DNA from: Cyanobacteria bacterium UBA11370
GTDB taxonomy: Bacteria > Cyanobacteriota > Cyanobacteriia > Cyanobacteriales > Coleofasciculaceae
Assembly: GCA_003486645.1 (NCBI GenBank)
Contig: DNGI01000157.1
Location: 16,502-38,779 of the forward strand
Length of the DNA stretch: 22,278 nucleotides
Direction: 5' to 3'
Below the pieces are notes generated by a model, which was not told the origin of the DNA, did not search any database, and saw nothing but the letters and a program-made list of their open reading frames with translations. The translations under genes and the position numbers were made by a program. Below are positions 1 to 8,920 of this stretch, in pieces. Position 1 is the stretch's first letter. Each line of letters starts with the position of its first letter.

Positions 1-1300
1 TAACAACTGGAGATATTTCATTTTGAATATTATCGAGTGCTGCATTTAAAGTATTACCACTGAAAAGATTCACTCGCTTGACAACAACAGGTTCATCATT
101 CCATTTCTGCGGTAAAGTACGCGAAATTGGATGTGCACCAACAAGTCCCACTGCACCGTAGGTATAGGTTAACAACAGGTGATTTTCTAGTGCAGTTGCT
201 TCTTCTATCGAACTAACACCAATGAGAATTCTGCCGATAATTGGATCGATCACAATTTCTCGATCTTTCAGTGGCGGTTGTATTCCAGTTTCCCAAGCAC
301 AAAGATTTTCGCCGCGAATTGTCCACTCTTTCCAGTCTGGTGAATCAGTTTTAGTAAATTCAGGTTCAGGTAAATTTAGTTGTAACCCTACTTCAGAAAT
401 ATCGAGATAATTAATGTTAAAACTATTGCGATCATAAGTATTGATCGCCACGTATTTTTTTGGTCTTCCAGCTTCTGAATTTGTCGTTAATCGTGCTGTC
501 GGAATGGGGCTTGGTGTTTCGTCGAGTTGGGTAATGACAGGCGGATCTTTATCTGGATCGAATTGATAGGTATTAAACAATCGAATAGGTTCTGCTAAAG
601 GATGAACATAAAGTCGAACGATATGGGTTGCTTCATCTGGTTCTACTGTTCCTGTTGTTTTAACTTCTAGAATTGGCTTCGTAAATTTCACTCGATAGTC
701 TTTTAAGCGCCAGAGAAAAATGGCTAAATTGGGTAAGTTATACCGAATATTTCCCAACGCAGGCGGCTTCAAGTCGGCAATATGAGAAAATGGATCGAAA
801 GGAGTATTTAATAAACTCAGCATTGCCGGATCTCGCAGCGTTACTGTTCCGCCTCGGATGGGGGTAAATCGCGTCGCTGAGGCATAAGGTGGATTACCAC
901 CAATATCGGGGCGTTGATGGTTTAAATGCTGATTCCACACTAAATTCTCGCGCAATTCTACAGCATGAATTCCCCATTGAGTGAGGTTATAAGTCAGGCG
1001 TTCAATACTAGCTAAAGTTCCCTTGCGACGGCGTAAAGCGATGGTATCGGCAACATCGGCACGCAATGTCCAAGGATCGCCTTTGAGATGGCTAGTTCCT
1101 AATAAATCGCCGATATAAGGAATTACCCAATCGTCGCAGGTTTCAATAAATAGATCGTCATAGAGTGACTCGATATTTTCATGGATGGCATCAAAGATAT
1201 ATTGGATAATCGCCAAATAGTTTTTCAGTTGATCGGGTGGATGTTGTTCTTCATCTTTGACGCGGTAAATTTCAGGTAATCGATCATATAGTGGTTTCAT
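1..1300 (-). CDS. eCIS baseplate tail protein, P2-gpI-like (partial, runs off left edge)
   Basis: An open frame begins at ATG 1300 on the minus strand and stays open for 433 codons to the window edge, so the C-terminus is missing. The N-terminus starts MKPLYDRLPEIYRVKDEE and continues with a helical stretch (about residues 25-65, containing IPYIGDLLGTSHLKGDPW). This matches the phage-tail-protein domain found at the start of P2 gpI-like and eCIS Cis12-type baseplate proteins: an LPxxYR opening, then a helical segment ending in a G-D/W-L-G-like turn. The rest, to residue 433, is beta-rich with no motif I recognise. It follows the two baseplate-J genes with a 27-bp gap filled by heptamer repeats, and no clear Shine-Dalgarno is seen. 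Expected role: outer baseplate wedge or fibre attachment. The assignment rests on the N-terminus and on context. Confidence 0.72.
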   Translation of the reverse strand, partial: MKPLYDRLPEIYRVKDEEQHPPDQLKNYLAIIQYIFDAIHENIESLYDDLFIETCDDWVIPYIGDLLGTSHLKGDPWTLRADVADTIALRRRKGTLASIERLTYNLTQWGIHAVELRENLVWNQHLNHQRPDIGGNPPYASATRFTPIRGGTVTLRDPAMLSLLNTPFDPFSHIADLKPPALGNIRYNLPNLAIFLWRLKDYRVKFTKPILEVKTTGTVEPDEATHIVRLYVHPLAEPIRLFNTYQFDPDKDPPVITQLDETPSPIPTARLTTNSEAGRPKKYVAINTYDRNSFNINYLDISEVGLQLNLPEPEFTKTDSPDWKEWTIRGENLCAWETGIQPPLKDREIVIDPIIGRILIGVSSIEEATALENHLLLTYTYGAVGLVGAHPISRTLPQKWNDEPVVVKRVNLFSGNTLNAALDNIQNEISPVV

Positions 1301-1327
1301 AATTGGTAATAGCTAATGGCTAATGGG
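1301..1327. repeat. Heptamer array filling the gap between two eCIS genes
   Basis: Three tandem heptamers, TAATAGC, TAATGGC and TAATGGG (1307-1327), occupy nearly the whole gap between the stop codon at 1328-1330 and the ATG at 1300. They belong to the same family as the arrays at 9201, 15517 and 19693. The usual ribosome-binding position of the downstream gene is taken up by repeat. Confidence 0.8.
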
Positions 1328-4051
1328 TTAACAGGGTTTTGATGATGGGGGAGAAATGGGAGAAAGTTTCAAATGTTCGGTATATAAAGTGAGAATTTGT
1401 TGGGTGGTGCAGGCGATATTGGAGTTGGATTGAATGAGTCCGGGAGGATCGAGTTGTACGGGATCGTTGGCTTCACCAAGGGAGATGAAACCTGTTACTT
1501 CAACCCACAACACGCCTTCTACGTTTTGAATAATTCCAGCAATTCGCGTAGCATATTCTTTTTGTCCGAAGCGACGGTTTTTGAGTGAAAATAGCCCATT
1601 ATTTTCGCCTGTAACACCCAAAGCAGCTTGAATGAATTTTGAAACTAATTCTTGACGATAGGTGGGTGCAAAAGCCACATTTGCGGCGATATAGATATAT
1701 TTATGCTTGCCTTCTTTCACCTTGATCGGGAACCGTTGGGAACCTCGACAACGATCAAAGTTTGACAGAATTTTTTCGACTTCGGCAAACTCTTGAGTTC
1801 GTCCAGTTTCCATCAATACCGTTATTACTACACTGGGAATGTTATCGACTAATTCCCACGTTGCTAAGGCTTTAGAAACTCCAGGAATAGCTAACGTTTC
1901 ACTTTCAAAATCTTGCAAACTAACGAGGCGATCGAGACTTTGAATTTTTCCAGGTGCAGCTTCTTTAGCATTTTCACCACTTTCGGGTTCTGCACCACCT
2001 GTGACAATACCAGGAAGATAAATTTTATCGAGTTTATCTAGTCTACCACTCGCTTGAACTTTTGTTTCGGGTTTAAGCTGTCCGTAAGCACCAATTCCGG
2101 TGCGATATTTAGCGACGATATTTTTAATTCCCGATGGCAATTGTTTACCTGTTTTTCCATTCCCAAATTGTACCCAACTGTCGCCATTTGCATCTTCACG
2201 AACGATATAAATTTCTTCATCGGGTTTGTGGTTGAATAAGGTGGGGACTCGTTTCCAGAGGCGATTATTTACATAAATTTGCAATTCTGGAATTTCGGGA
2301 GGAGTTTCTCCAGGTAGATTGTGATAGGTTAAGGGTGATTTAGGTAGTTTGAAAGTTTGAAATTTCTGCCGACTATCGCCATTTCCTAAAACGGCTTCTT
2401 TTTCTGTTTTACCTTGATTTGCTTCGACTAAGTTGCCGTAAACTGTAACTTTAGGTTTATCCAGTAAAGGAAAGTCTTCAATGGTAAACTTTTCGGAGAA
2501 ATTGGGTAAGTAGAGAGGACGTAATTTTACGCTGTTATCCGGCTTGATCTGATTTTTATCGATGCTAACAGTCAGAGTTTCATGAGTGCCATCAGTTTTG
2601 ACAAAGCTTAAAGAACGTTGGTTAAGTTTTGCGTAAGTTTGGGAATTCCCGAAATAAAAGAGTTCGTTCGGGATTTTAGTATCTTTTTTTTGATAGACAC
2701 TCTGTAATTGGAAGCTTTTGCAAATAACTTCTAAAAACTCGATAGTGCGAATATCGGTGTAAATTTGATCGCCTGAAGAAATGGGTTGTTCGATCTCAAT
2801 CAGAGTCGTTCCGGCTGTAACTGCCCCCCAAGTCAGAGATGTTTTAGAAACTTTGTTTATCTGTCTTGCAAAGAAATATTCGCTGCCAATACCTGTTGAT
2901 TTTTTACTCAGTTGTAATTGAATGATTAAAGTAGATCCGACAGATAAATCGTCAACTTCTGTATCAAGGGGCATAACGCTAAAGGGAAGTGAAGGAACAT
3001 CTGCCAGGTTTGAAAAAAGAACGCTTGTTATGTTTACAAAAGGAACATCTGCTAGATTTGAAAGCTGATCGAATTGAAGATTGCTAATTTTTAATAGATT
3101 TTGACTGGCGATGGCTAGATTGCTAAATTTTCCTAATTCTTGACTTGAACTTTTAGGAACAGCTAAATCCCTAGGCAATAAACCTATTTGCCGATTAAAT
3201 GGGACAATTTTTGTAGTAGAATTATTCCCTTCAACTGTGACAAATTTAGGTGGACTGTTGTGACCAAAGTGTCTAAAACTCCGTCCTAACTTGTAAGCAT
3301 AAATGTTATCGCCCACAAATCCAGATTGCCAACTGCCTTCGATATGAATTTCTGTGCGATCAAAGTTTTGTTTAATCTCCTTAATTACAACAATTTGGCG
3401 TTTGGTATCAGATTGGGATGGGGTAACAGCTAAAAAGAGGCGATCGCCTTTATTTAACTCGATATTATTTTGCTTTAAAATTGATGTCTCGATTGAAAAA
3501 GAACTCGTTCCAGTATTGATATGAGGAAGCCGATAAGGACGATACAGATTGAATTGACTCAATTCTGGATAAGCAATAGTTTCCCCAGTTGTCTCAAATT
3601 CAACAGGTTGTGCAATATCTGCCAACTGTGCTTTGAGAGGAAATCCAGCGGGAATAGTAATAGCTTTTTCACCTTTGAATGTAAATGCAAAAGTTGCCTT
3701 TCCTCCCACTCCCGGCGAAAGTTGATAGCCTAATAGTCGGACTAAATCGGCAATGCTTTCGCGCCATTGCGCTGTACGTAAAAAAGCTTCATTAGCATAG
3801 AGTTCTTGATAAAATGTCAGAATATCTCCCAAAACGGCTACGCCTTCGAGTAAGGCAATTCCTGGATCGTCAGGTTCTCGATGCGTCCAATTTTTTAGCA
3901 CTTCATTTTCATTTAATTTCCGGAATATTGCTTCCAGAAAATCGGCATAGGTTCCGATGCGATAGTTGATGTGAGACAGTCCTGATCGATTGTAAATCTT
4001 CTTGGGAAATTCAAAGGGTTCAACACAATCGTTACGGCAGTTATTTGTCAT
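1328..4051 (-). CDS. eCIS baseplate wedge protein, gp6/baseplate-J-like (paralogue 2)
   Basis: This 907-aa protein should form part of the baseplate wedge ring around the spike. The N-terminal block at about residues 30-110 has the phage-tail-like putative baseplate assembly signature: HREPDDPGIALLEGVAVLGD, then TFYQELYANEAFLRTAQWR. A second block near residue 628 reads VQFGNGKTGKQLPSG, followed by a beta-rich region containing DFESETLAIPGVSKA. Both blocks recur in the neighbouring 810-aa protein, so the two are paralogues that diverged strongly. The region around residues 300-360 looks inserted and contains two copies of SNLADVP. The start overlaps the upstream gene as ATGA (4048-4051), with GGAGG six bases before the ATG, so it is translationally coupled. 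The C-terminus is rich in Pro and Ser and comes from a G-rich stretch. Length exceeds the common gp6 size. Confidence 0.87.
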   Translation of the reverse strand: MTNNCRNDCVEPFEFPKKIYNRSGLSHINYRIGTYADFLEAIFRKLNENEVLKNWTHREPDDPGIALLEGVAVLGDILTFYQELYANEAFLRTAQWRESIADLVRLLGYQLSPGVGGKATFAFTFKGEKAITIPAGFPLKAQLADIAQPVEFETTGETIAYPELSQFNLYRPYRLPHINTGTSSFSIETSILKQNNIELNKGDRLFLAVTPSQSDTKRQIVVIKEIKQNFDRTEIHIEGSWQSGFVGDNIYAYKLGRSFRHFGHNSPPKFVTVEGNNSTTKIVPFNRQIGLLPRDLAVPKSSSQELGKFSNLAIASQNLLKISNLQFDQLSNLADVPFVNITSVLFSNLADVPSLPFSVMPLDTEVDDLSVGSTLIIQLQLSKKSTGIGSEYFFARQINKVSKTSLTWGAVTAGTTLIEIEQPISSGDQIYTDIRTIEFLEVICKSFQLQSVYQKKDTKIPNELFYFGNSQTYAKLNQRSLSFVKTDGTHETLTVSIDKNQIKPDNSVKLRPLYLPNFSEKFTIEDFPLLDKPKVTVYGNLVEANQGKTEKEAVLGNGDSRQKFQTFKLPKSPLTYHNLPGETPPEIPELQIYVNNRLWKRVPTLFNHKPDEEIYIVREDANGDSWVQFGNGKTGKQLPSGIKNIVAKYRTGIGAYGQLKPETKVQASGRLDKLDKIYLPGIVTGGAEPESGENAKEAAPGKIQSLDRLVSLQDFESETLAIPGVSKALATWELVDNIPSVVITVLMETGRTQEFAEVEKILSNFDRCRGSQRFPIKVKEGKHKYIYIAANVAFAPTYRQELVSKFIQAALGVTGENNGLFSLKNRRFGQKEYATRIAGIIQNVEGVLWVEVTGFISLGEANDPVQLDPPGLIQSNSNIACTTQQILTLYTEHLKLSPISPPSSKPC
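2994..3063 (-). repeat. Imperfect 22-bp direct repeat, 48-bp period, inside the baseplate-J gene
   Basis: The plus-strand words GGAACATCTGCCAGGTTTGA (2994-3013) and GGAACATCTGCTAGATTTGA (3042-3061) differ at two positions and lie exactly 48 bp apart. The duplication is therefore in frame by 16 codons. In the protein it yields two SNLADVP segments. This looks like a short tandem duplication within a surface loop. Confidence 0.75.
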
Positions 4052-6480
4052 TGTCTTCCTCCCTGTATGTCAAATTTGATGAAGCCACCTTCGAGGTGAT
4101 CGCGATCATTTTTAACTTGTATAATTTCGTTACCCCGAACTTCAATAACATCCTTTGTTCCTGGCGTAACTTCATTCCAACGTTTTAACTTCACATCTAT
4201 TACGTGTGCGACTCCTTGAATTGCCTGTACAGCGCCAATAATTTGACTGACTCTAAGTGCTTGTCCAAACGTCCAATGATCGGGATGAAAGAAAGCCATT
4301 CGTCCGTCAGAAGTATAGCCTTCTGAAAATTCCTCTTCTAAAATAAAGCGGATATCTTCAATCCAATAATCAGGATGAATGCAAAGAGAAACTAGAATAT
4401 CTAACGGCACAAATCGGGGCGATCGAATCTCTAAATCTTCTCCAATTAAACGCACGGCTTCCAGATGACGAGCCACTTTTTCTCGCACTTCATCTGTTAA
4501 AATAGAAGTACCCACTGGATCGATCGCAATCTGCACGGTTCGCCAACTTCCTGTCCAGCGATATTGGGCAAATGCCCTAGAAACTTCTGGCAATTCAGCA
4601 GCGCGATTTTCGTAATCTTTGAGAGTAATTGCCCTCAATTGACGGTAGCGATAAGCTTGAGGAACGCGGCGCAAAATTTCAGCGACAGGTTCAGGTTCTC
4701 GTCCGTTTGTAACGTCAAAAGGATTCCAACAAGAACTTATTTGAGGAAAGGCATTACTATCGAAATGAATTAAACTATCTGCACCAACATTGCCATCTAA
4801 TCCTCGACCAATTTGATACGTGCAATGTACAGTCGCACCGTCAGGTAACTGCTTCCCATTAACACCATTGCCAAAACGAATTAAACTTCGTCCCAATTCA
4901 TCGGTTTCTACAATAAAGCGATCGCCTCGTTCATCGCTGTCGTCACTATGAATTAAGTCAGTTACTTCCTCCCATAAATCCTCTCCAACCTTAACTTCTA
5001 AAGTCGATTTTGGCGGCACTTCACCACCGGGAGGCGTATCGAGATAGGCTAAAGGAATTGCCGGAAGTCTACAAATTGTTTCCTGTTTTTTTGTTCTTTC
5101 GTAAAATAGAGGTGATTCTGGCATTAAGGGGAAAAATTCATCTAACTCTTGGAAACTTATAGAAATTGAACGACCGTGATAAACTTGAACTAAATTTCCG
5201 TGAAATAAAGAAATATTTATTACCGGGATTGTCGTATCGCCACTAGGACAATTGACTATAAAACAGTAATTCCGTTGTAACTTGTCCTTTTCCTCCCAAT
5301 GAACTCGCACAAACCACTCACCTGTTACTGGATCTTGCTTCTTTTCTGTTTTTTTAGAAATAAGTTTAAGTAGTTGTCTTCGAGTGGGATCTCGCCCTCC
5401 TATTTCTCCCGTTAGAGGATTGAGATGTTCTTGAATCAGCAAATGAGTAATCGTTCCATTACTCATTAATACTCTCACCGTTTCTGCGGCAATTTCTCCG
5501 GGTTCGGAAAGTTTTAAATCGGCACTCGTACTCCCCGCCGCCAATGCGGGAATTGCACCACTCCAACTGTACAAACCCATCTCATTCAATAATGGGTGAA
5601 CTGCTTGTTTTTGGCGCGTGATAAAGACAACAGAATCAGAATCTAAAATATCATTCCCTGACCAAACAACAAAACCTTTTGCTAAATTATGGGAGTTACT
5701 AACTTGCAGTCCTAACCAAGTATTTGCTTGATTTCCTTGATGAATGTGATAGTCCATTAAACGGGCGTGACGTGCCAAAGAAACGCGCTTTCGGGCAGTT
5801 GTTAAATATGCCTCATTCATCACGCGATCTTGATAGTCACTCAACTCATCAGCAGCGGCACTAAATAGGGATAACAATACTTGATCTAAATCCGCTTCAC
5901 TTGTCGGTTCCCAACCGGGAACGCGGTTCATCATCCAAGCCAATAAAGTATGGCGAAATGAGTCGTAATCTTTGGCTAAATAATCAATGGGAGGATTTGG
6001 TTTCGGTTTCGGAGGTGTATCCCAATCCAGCGCACAATTATTGAAACATCCTGGACGAAATTTGAATTGAATCTCGCTAAAAATAGGATCGATAAAAATT
6101 GGATCTATCTGGTCATTGTCATCAACAACGCTTAAAGTATAGGTAGAATAGTCCCCGATTGGCCGAACAGTTAAATGTAAAACCTTGTCATCTTCTGGAT
6201 CTGCTTCAACAGCAAAAACTTGCACCTCACCCGTCAGCGAACCGCCTAAAACTCGATAACCACCTGTAATGGTAAAAATCTTCTTAGCACGAGCAGGATT
6301 TGCTGCGATTTTGCTAATAATATTATTAAGTTGGTTGTTTTTATAAAAATAAACACTCAAAATCGCTTCCGTTGGATGTACCGAAGGAGACAAAGATACC
6401 AACACTAACCGGATACCGTTAAATTCACCTAAATTATTTGCCCGTTCGTTAAGCGCTTCTTGATTCTTAATCGCCATCAT
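4048..6480 (-). CDS. eCIS baseplate wedge protein, gp6/baseplate-J-like (paralogue 1)
   Basis: An 810-aa baseplate protein of the putative baseplate assembly family in phage-tail-like clusters (Cis11/Pvc11-like). After about 160 residues of N-terminal beta-rich sequence comes the signature helical block: DYLAKDYDSFRHTLLAWMM (about 164-183), then DLDQVLLSLFSAAADELSDY and EAYLTTARKRVSLARHARL. A second block near residue 533 reads IRFGNGVNGKQLPDG, followed by QLRAITLKDYENRAAELPEV. These match the same blocks in the next gene. It starts nine bases after the gp25-like gene and ends in an ATGA overlap with the next gene. Role: wedge of the baseplate, joining gp25 and sheath initiation to the outer ring. 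No membrane segment is seen, so nothing here shows membrane anchoring directly. Confidence 0.9.
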   Translation of the reverse strand: MMAIKNQEALNERANNLGEFNGIRLVLVSLSPSVHPTEAILSVYFYKNNQLNNIISKIAANPARAKKIFTITGGYRVLGGSLTGEVQVFAVEADPEDDKVLHLTVRPIGDYSTYTLSVVDDNDQIDPIFIDPIFSEIQFKFRPGCFNNCALDWDTPPKPKPNPPIDYLAKDYDSFRHTLLAWMMNRVPGWEPTSEADLDQVLLSLFSAAADELSDYQDRVMNEAYLTTARKRVSLARHARLMDYHIHQGNQANTWLGLQVSNSHNLAKGFVVWSGNDILDSDSVVFITRQKQAVHPLLNEMGLYSWSGAIPALAAGSTSADLKLSEPGEIAAETVRVLMSNGTITHLLIQEHLNPLTGEIGGRDPTRRQLLKLISKKTEKKQDPVTGEWFVRVHWEEKDKLQRNYCFIVNCPSGDTTIPVINISLFHGNLVQVYHGRSISISFQELDEFFPLMPESPLFYERTKKQETICRLPAIPLAYLDTPPGGEVPPKSTLEVKVGEDLWEEVTDLIHSDDSDERGDRFIVETDELGRSLIRFGNGVNGKQLPDGATVHCTYQIGRGLDGNVGADSLIHFDSNAFPQISSCWNPFDVTNGREPEPVAEILRRVPQAYRYRQLRAITLKDYENRAAELPEVSRAFAQYRWTGSWRTVQIAIDPVGTSILTDEVREKVARHLEAVRLIGEDLEIRSPRFVPLDILVSLCIHPDYWIEDIRFILEEEFSEGYTSDGRMAFFHPDHWTFGQALRVSQIIGAVQAIQGVAHVIDVKLKRWNEVTPGTKDVIEVRGNEIIQVKNDRDHLEGGFIKFDIQGGRQ

Positions 6481-6489
6481 TCTTTCCCC

Positions 6490-6867
6490 CTACACTTCAC
6501 TATTCCGTTGAAATTTCATAATTCGGCTATCTTTTGTTCCGGCAATTCGATATTGGATTTGAACATTCAGGGTTGAATTCTCTACGGTTACTTGTAAATC
6601 TTCTAAAGTAACTCGATGTCCCAACCAGCGAGAAATGGCTTGAGTTACTCTCGCTTTAGTTACACCTGCTGTAGTTTCACTGGCATTTTCAAATATTAAT
6701 CGTCGCACTCCTCCACCAAATTCTGGTAAGAATACTCGTTCTCCTGGGTTAGTTAGAATTAATTGAATTAACTCATCTCGAATGTGCGATTCTAGGGACG
6801 GAACTTGTGCTGTTTGTCCGTTGGAATTGATGCGGAATGGAAATAATAAATGTTTGTTGTTAGCCAT
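6490..6867 (-). CDS. eCIS baseplate wedge protein, gp25-like (Cis9/Pvc9)
   Basis: A 125-aa protein with the gp25/GPW family fold. The family core is plain: DELIQLILTNPGERVFLPEF followed by GGGVRRLIFE. It contains the conserved E-x-R element (NPGER) that forms the wedge core in T4 gp25, TssE and Pvc9. Length fits the family. In T4, gp25 nucleates sheath polymerisation at the baseplate. It sits directly upstream of the two baseplate-J genes, which is the standard wedge-module order. A 56-bp repeat-bearing gap separates it from the PAAR-like gene upstream. Confidence 0.94.
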   Translation of the reverse strand: MANNKHLLFPFRINSNGQTAQVPSLESHIRDELIQLILTNPGERVFLPEFGGGVRRLIFENASETTAGVTKARVTQAISRWLGHRVTLEDLQVTVENSTLNVQIQYRIAGTKDSRIMKFQRNSEV

Positions 6868-6923
6868 TAATTGTTAGTTGTTATTTATTAAAAAGCTTTT
6901 ACTTTCCCCCATCTCCCTATCTT
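6868..6923. repeat. Heptamer-like array in the gap between PAAR-like and gp25-like genes
   Basis: The gap holds TAATTGT, TAGTTGT and TATTTAT (6868-6888) and a C-rich stretch, CCCCCATCTCCCTAT (about 6906-6920), both resembling degenerate STRR units. No convincing ribosome-binding site is seen just before the ATG at 6867. Nothing else is recognised in this gap. Confidence 0.55.
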
Positions 6924-7256
6924 TTATAATGCCGATGCTTTCATCTGACTATTGGCAATAATGGCAACTCCTTGAATTGCATTTTCGGCGTTGTAACATT
7001 TGCCGATACTATTTTTTAAAAGAGGTGCTCTGCTGTTAGCAGAAGTTTGGGTTGATCCGGCAGACCATTCGATGCGGATGCAGGGAGAAGGTTTACCGTT
7101 GGGAAGGGTAAAGGGACAACCGATAACCGTATGAATATCCGATGCTAAAAGTATGGGTGAACCGTTGGCAAAAACTTTAGTATTTGATGTTAATAAGTTT
7201 GCCCGTCCACCGTGGGGACATAGAATTGTACTGGTCGTAGTTAAGTAATTTGCCAT
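6924..7256 (-). CDS. PAAR-like spike-tip protein (Cis10-like)
   Basis: A 110-aa protein starting MANYLTTTSTILCPHGGRAN, with further Cys residues in IGCPFTLPNGKPSPC and GKCYNAE. The CPHGG and GCPF motifs and small size match PAAR-like tip proteins, which form a sharp cone stabilised by a metal bound to Cys/His and cap the VgrG or gp5 spike. The four Cys plus one His (C13, H15, C47, C58 and C88 by my count) could form the site. It follows the gp5-like gene with a TAAATG junction (stop directly abutting start), so coupling is likely. The sequence is less canonical than type VI PAAR proteins. Gene order supports the call strongly. Confidence 0.82.
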   Translation of the reverse strand: MANYLTTTSTILCPHGGRANLLTSNTKVFANGSPILLASDIHTVIGCPFTLPNGKPSPCIRIEWSAGSTQTSANSRAPLLKNSIGKCYNAENAIQGVAIIANSQMKASAL

Positions 7257-7784
7257 TTAACGTACCTCAAAAGAACTGTTATTAATATTGACTCCACTTG
7301 CCGAAAGAACCAGTTGAGTTGAGCCAATTTTTAGCTTAATTTCACTGTCAGTCATCGTTATTTCTGCCCCCCCAGAATGAATAAGTTGCACCTTAGATTC
7401 TTCGTCATCTAAAATCAATTGATGCCCTCCCGAAGTTACTAAAACTCTCTTTTGAGTTCCAGCAGACGCGGGCATTTCACCACTTGCCCACCAACACCCT
7501 GTCCAAATAGGGCGCGAGGGATCTCCTGCTTCAAATTCAATCCACACTCCATCCCCCACTTCTGGCAACACCACAAAACCATGATTTTGTCCGGCAAATG
7601 GCACAGAAGGCAGCGCCCAAGGAGAATCTTCCTCACAATAAACTTCCGGAACTTGTGCCACGATTCGCCCCATATTTTCTGGATCATCTACATCGCGAAC
7701 AAGCCCTCGATATTTGCCGAAATATCGCCCTCGCTGAAATTCTGCGAGTTCAACCACCATTTGTTCCATATCTGACGCAATCAT
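7257..7784 (-). CDS. Spike protein, gp5/VgrG C-terminal half (OB fold plus beta-helix; Cis8 part)
   Basis: A 175-aa protein matching the phage baseplate assembly V / gp5 OB-fold family. Residues about 15-105 contain GKYRGLVRDVDDPENMGRI, PWALPSVPFAG and LPEVGDGVWIEFEAGDPSRP, the typical gp5/VgrG OB signature. The C-terminal 60 residues alternate short beta stretches (VQLIHSGGAEITMTDSEIKL, then GSTQLVLSASGVNI), consistent with a short trimeric beta-helix needle. In PVC/Afp and type VI systems this half is fused to the gp27-like half. Here it is a separate gene starting immediately after the stop of the gp27-like gene (TAAATG). A second Met at residue 6 could be an alternative start. Confidence 0.91.
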   Translation of the reverse strand: MIASDMEQMVVELAEFQRGRYFGKYRGLVRDVDDPENMGRIVAQVPEVYCEEDSPWALPSVPFAGQNHGFVVLPEVGDGVWIEFEAGDPSRPIWTGCWWASGEMPASAGTQKRVLVTSGGHQLILDDEESKVQLIHSGGAEITMTDSEIKLKIGSTQLVLSASGVNINNSSFEVR

Positions 7785-8906
7785 TTAGATTATTGACTCC
7801 GCTAAATTTGCTAGTCCAACGTTAGAACCTGAAGATTGGGCATTACGCTGGAGAGTAAAGTTTTGAGAATAGAACGATCGAGTTAAAGAATGAGTAACTT
7901 TGTGGATGAGATAATTGCCAGTGCGACGCTGATTTGCACCGCAAACGCTAACAATGCGATAGGGGGTAAGAATGCCGGAATAAGTGTCGTTAATGACGCT
8001 TCCAGTTGCTTCCGTGGAATAGCTAGAACGCAATGCTTCTGCTGTAACTGCCCGATCTAAATCCACCCCATCGTGATCGCGGGGATAGAGAATTTGGGTG
8101 GCTGTATTTCCCTCTTCAGCAAAGGTTTGTTCTTCACCGAGTAAATCTAATTGTCCAAAATAAGAGGTGTGCTGAGTGATAGTTTTATCGAAAATATTGA
8201 GAGTGGAAGCAGTAACTCTGGCTGGACGTTGGGCGTTATTACTAGGATTAACTTCGGCCACATTACGCCCTGCTCCTAATAGAATTAGCGGGGGCAAGCT
8301 ATCAGGTTGAGTGGGAAATGTTTTGAAACAACCGATACTTTTGCCGGGTTCAGTTCCGGGTAAAACGTAGGCGTGCATTCCTTGACGACGGGCAAGCGAT
8401 CGCAATAATTGCATAGCAGTTCCCCGTTGCACCACTACAGACGGGAAACTGCGGCTAGGGGCGGGGGGATTTTCAATTTCAGTTGTGGCAATTTGTGATA
8501 TTTCTCTAAATAATTGACTAGCAATTTCATGGTCAAGTAAATTTTCAAACCGAAAAACCCGATCCTCTCGATTCAAGCGAATACTGTCATCTTGAACAAT
8601 GACTGTTTTTATACTTTGATTGGGTTCGGAACTCAGGCGATCGCTCACTTCAACAATCGAACCATCAATTAGTGGTACAAATGCCCCATCTCCAATTTCA
8701 ATTTCGATCCGAACTTGGGTAAATTCTCGCAAAAACTCTTCATCTTCTCCTGTCCAATTTCCTTGGCTATCAGTGGCGATGGGAATTTCTATCCTCGCTT
8801 CCCACGCCATATCAACTTCCTGTTCCACAGTAATTTCTTCCACGCGATCCAGTTGTTCACGAGTGGCAGGATTGTTGTTAAAAAATAGTCGATAGTTAAT
8901 GGTCAT
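7785..8906 (-). CDS. Spike hub protein, gp27/late-control-D-like (VgrG N-terminal half; Cis8 part)
   Basis: A 373-aa protein resembling phage late control gene D and the gp27-like part of VgrG. Features seen: an N-terminal beta-rich segment ending in EVSDRLSSEPNQSIKTVIVQ, a middle helix-rich part with LLDHEIASQLFREIS and GTAMQLLRSLARRQGMHAYV, and the C-terminal element NYLIHKVTHSLTRSFYSQNF, typical of the hub barrel closing strand. Trimers of this fold adapt the six-fold tube to the three-fold spike. The protein ends just as the gp5-like half begins, so the canonical VgrG polypeptide is encoded as two adjacent genes. A HIP1 site occurs at 8396. Confidence 0.88.
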   Translation of the reverse strand: MTINYRLFFNNNPATREQLDRVEEITVEQEVDMAWEARIEIPIATDSQGNWTGEDEEFLREFTQVRIEIEIGDGAFVPLIDGSIVEVSDRLSSEPNQSIKTVIVQDDSIRLNREDRVFRFENLLDHEIASQLFREISQIATTEIENPPAPSRSFPSVVVQRGTAMQLLRSLARRQGMHAYVLPGTEPGKSIGCFKTFPTQPDSLPPLILLGAGRNVAEVNPSNNAQRPARVTASTLNIFDKTITQHTSYFGQLDLLGEEQTFAEEGNTATQILYPRDHDGVDLDRAVTAEALRSSYSTEATGSVINDTYSGILTPYRIVSVCGANQRRTGNYLIHKVTHSLTRSFYSQNFTLQRNAQSSGSNVGLANLAESII

Positions 8907-8920
8907 TTGTCATTAAGTAA

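Noticed and set aside
7439..7825. ORFs overlapping the gp5-like gene on both strands
   Set aside because: They are shadow frames of a well-supported spike gene.
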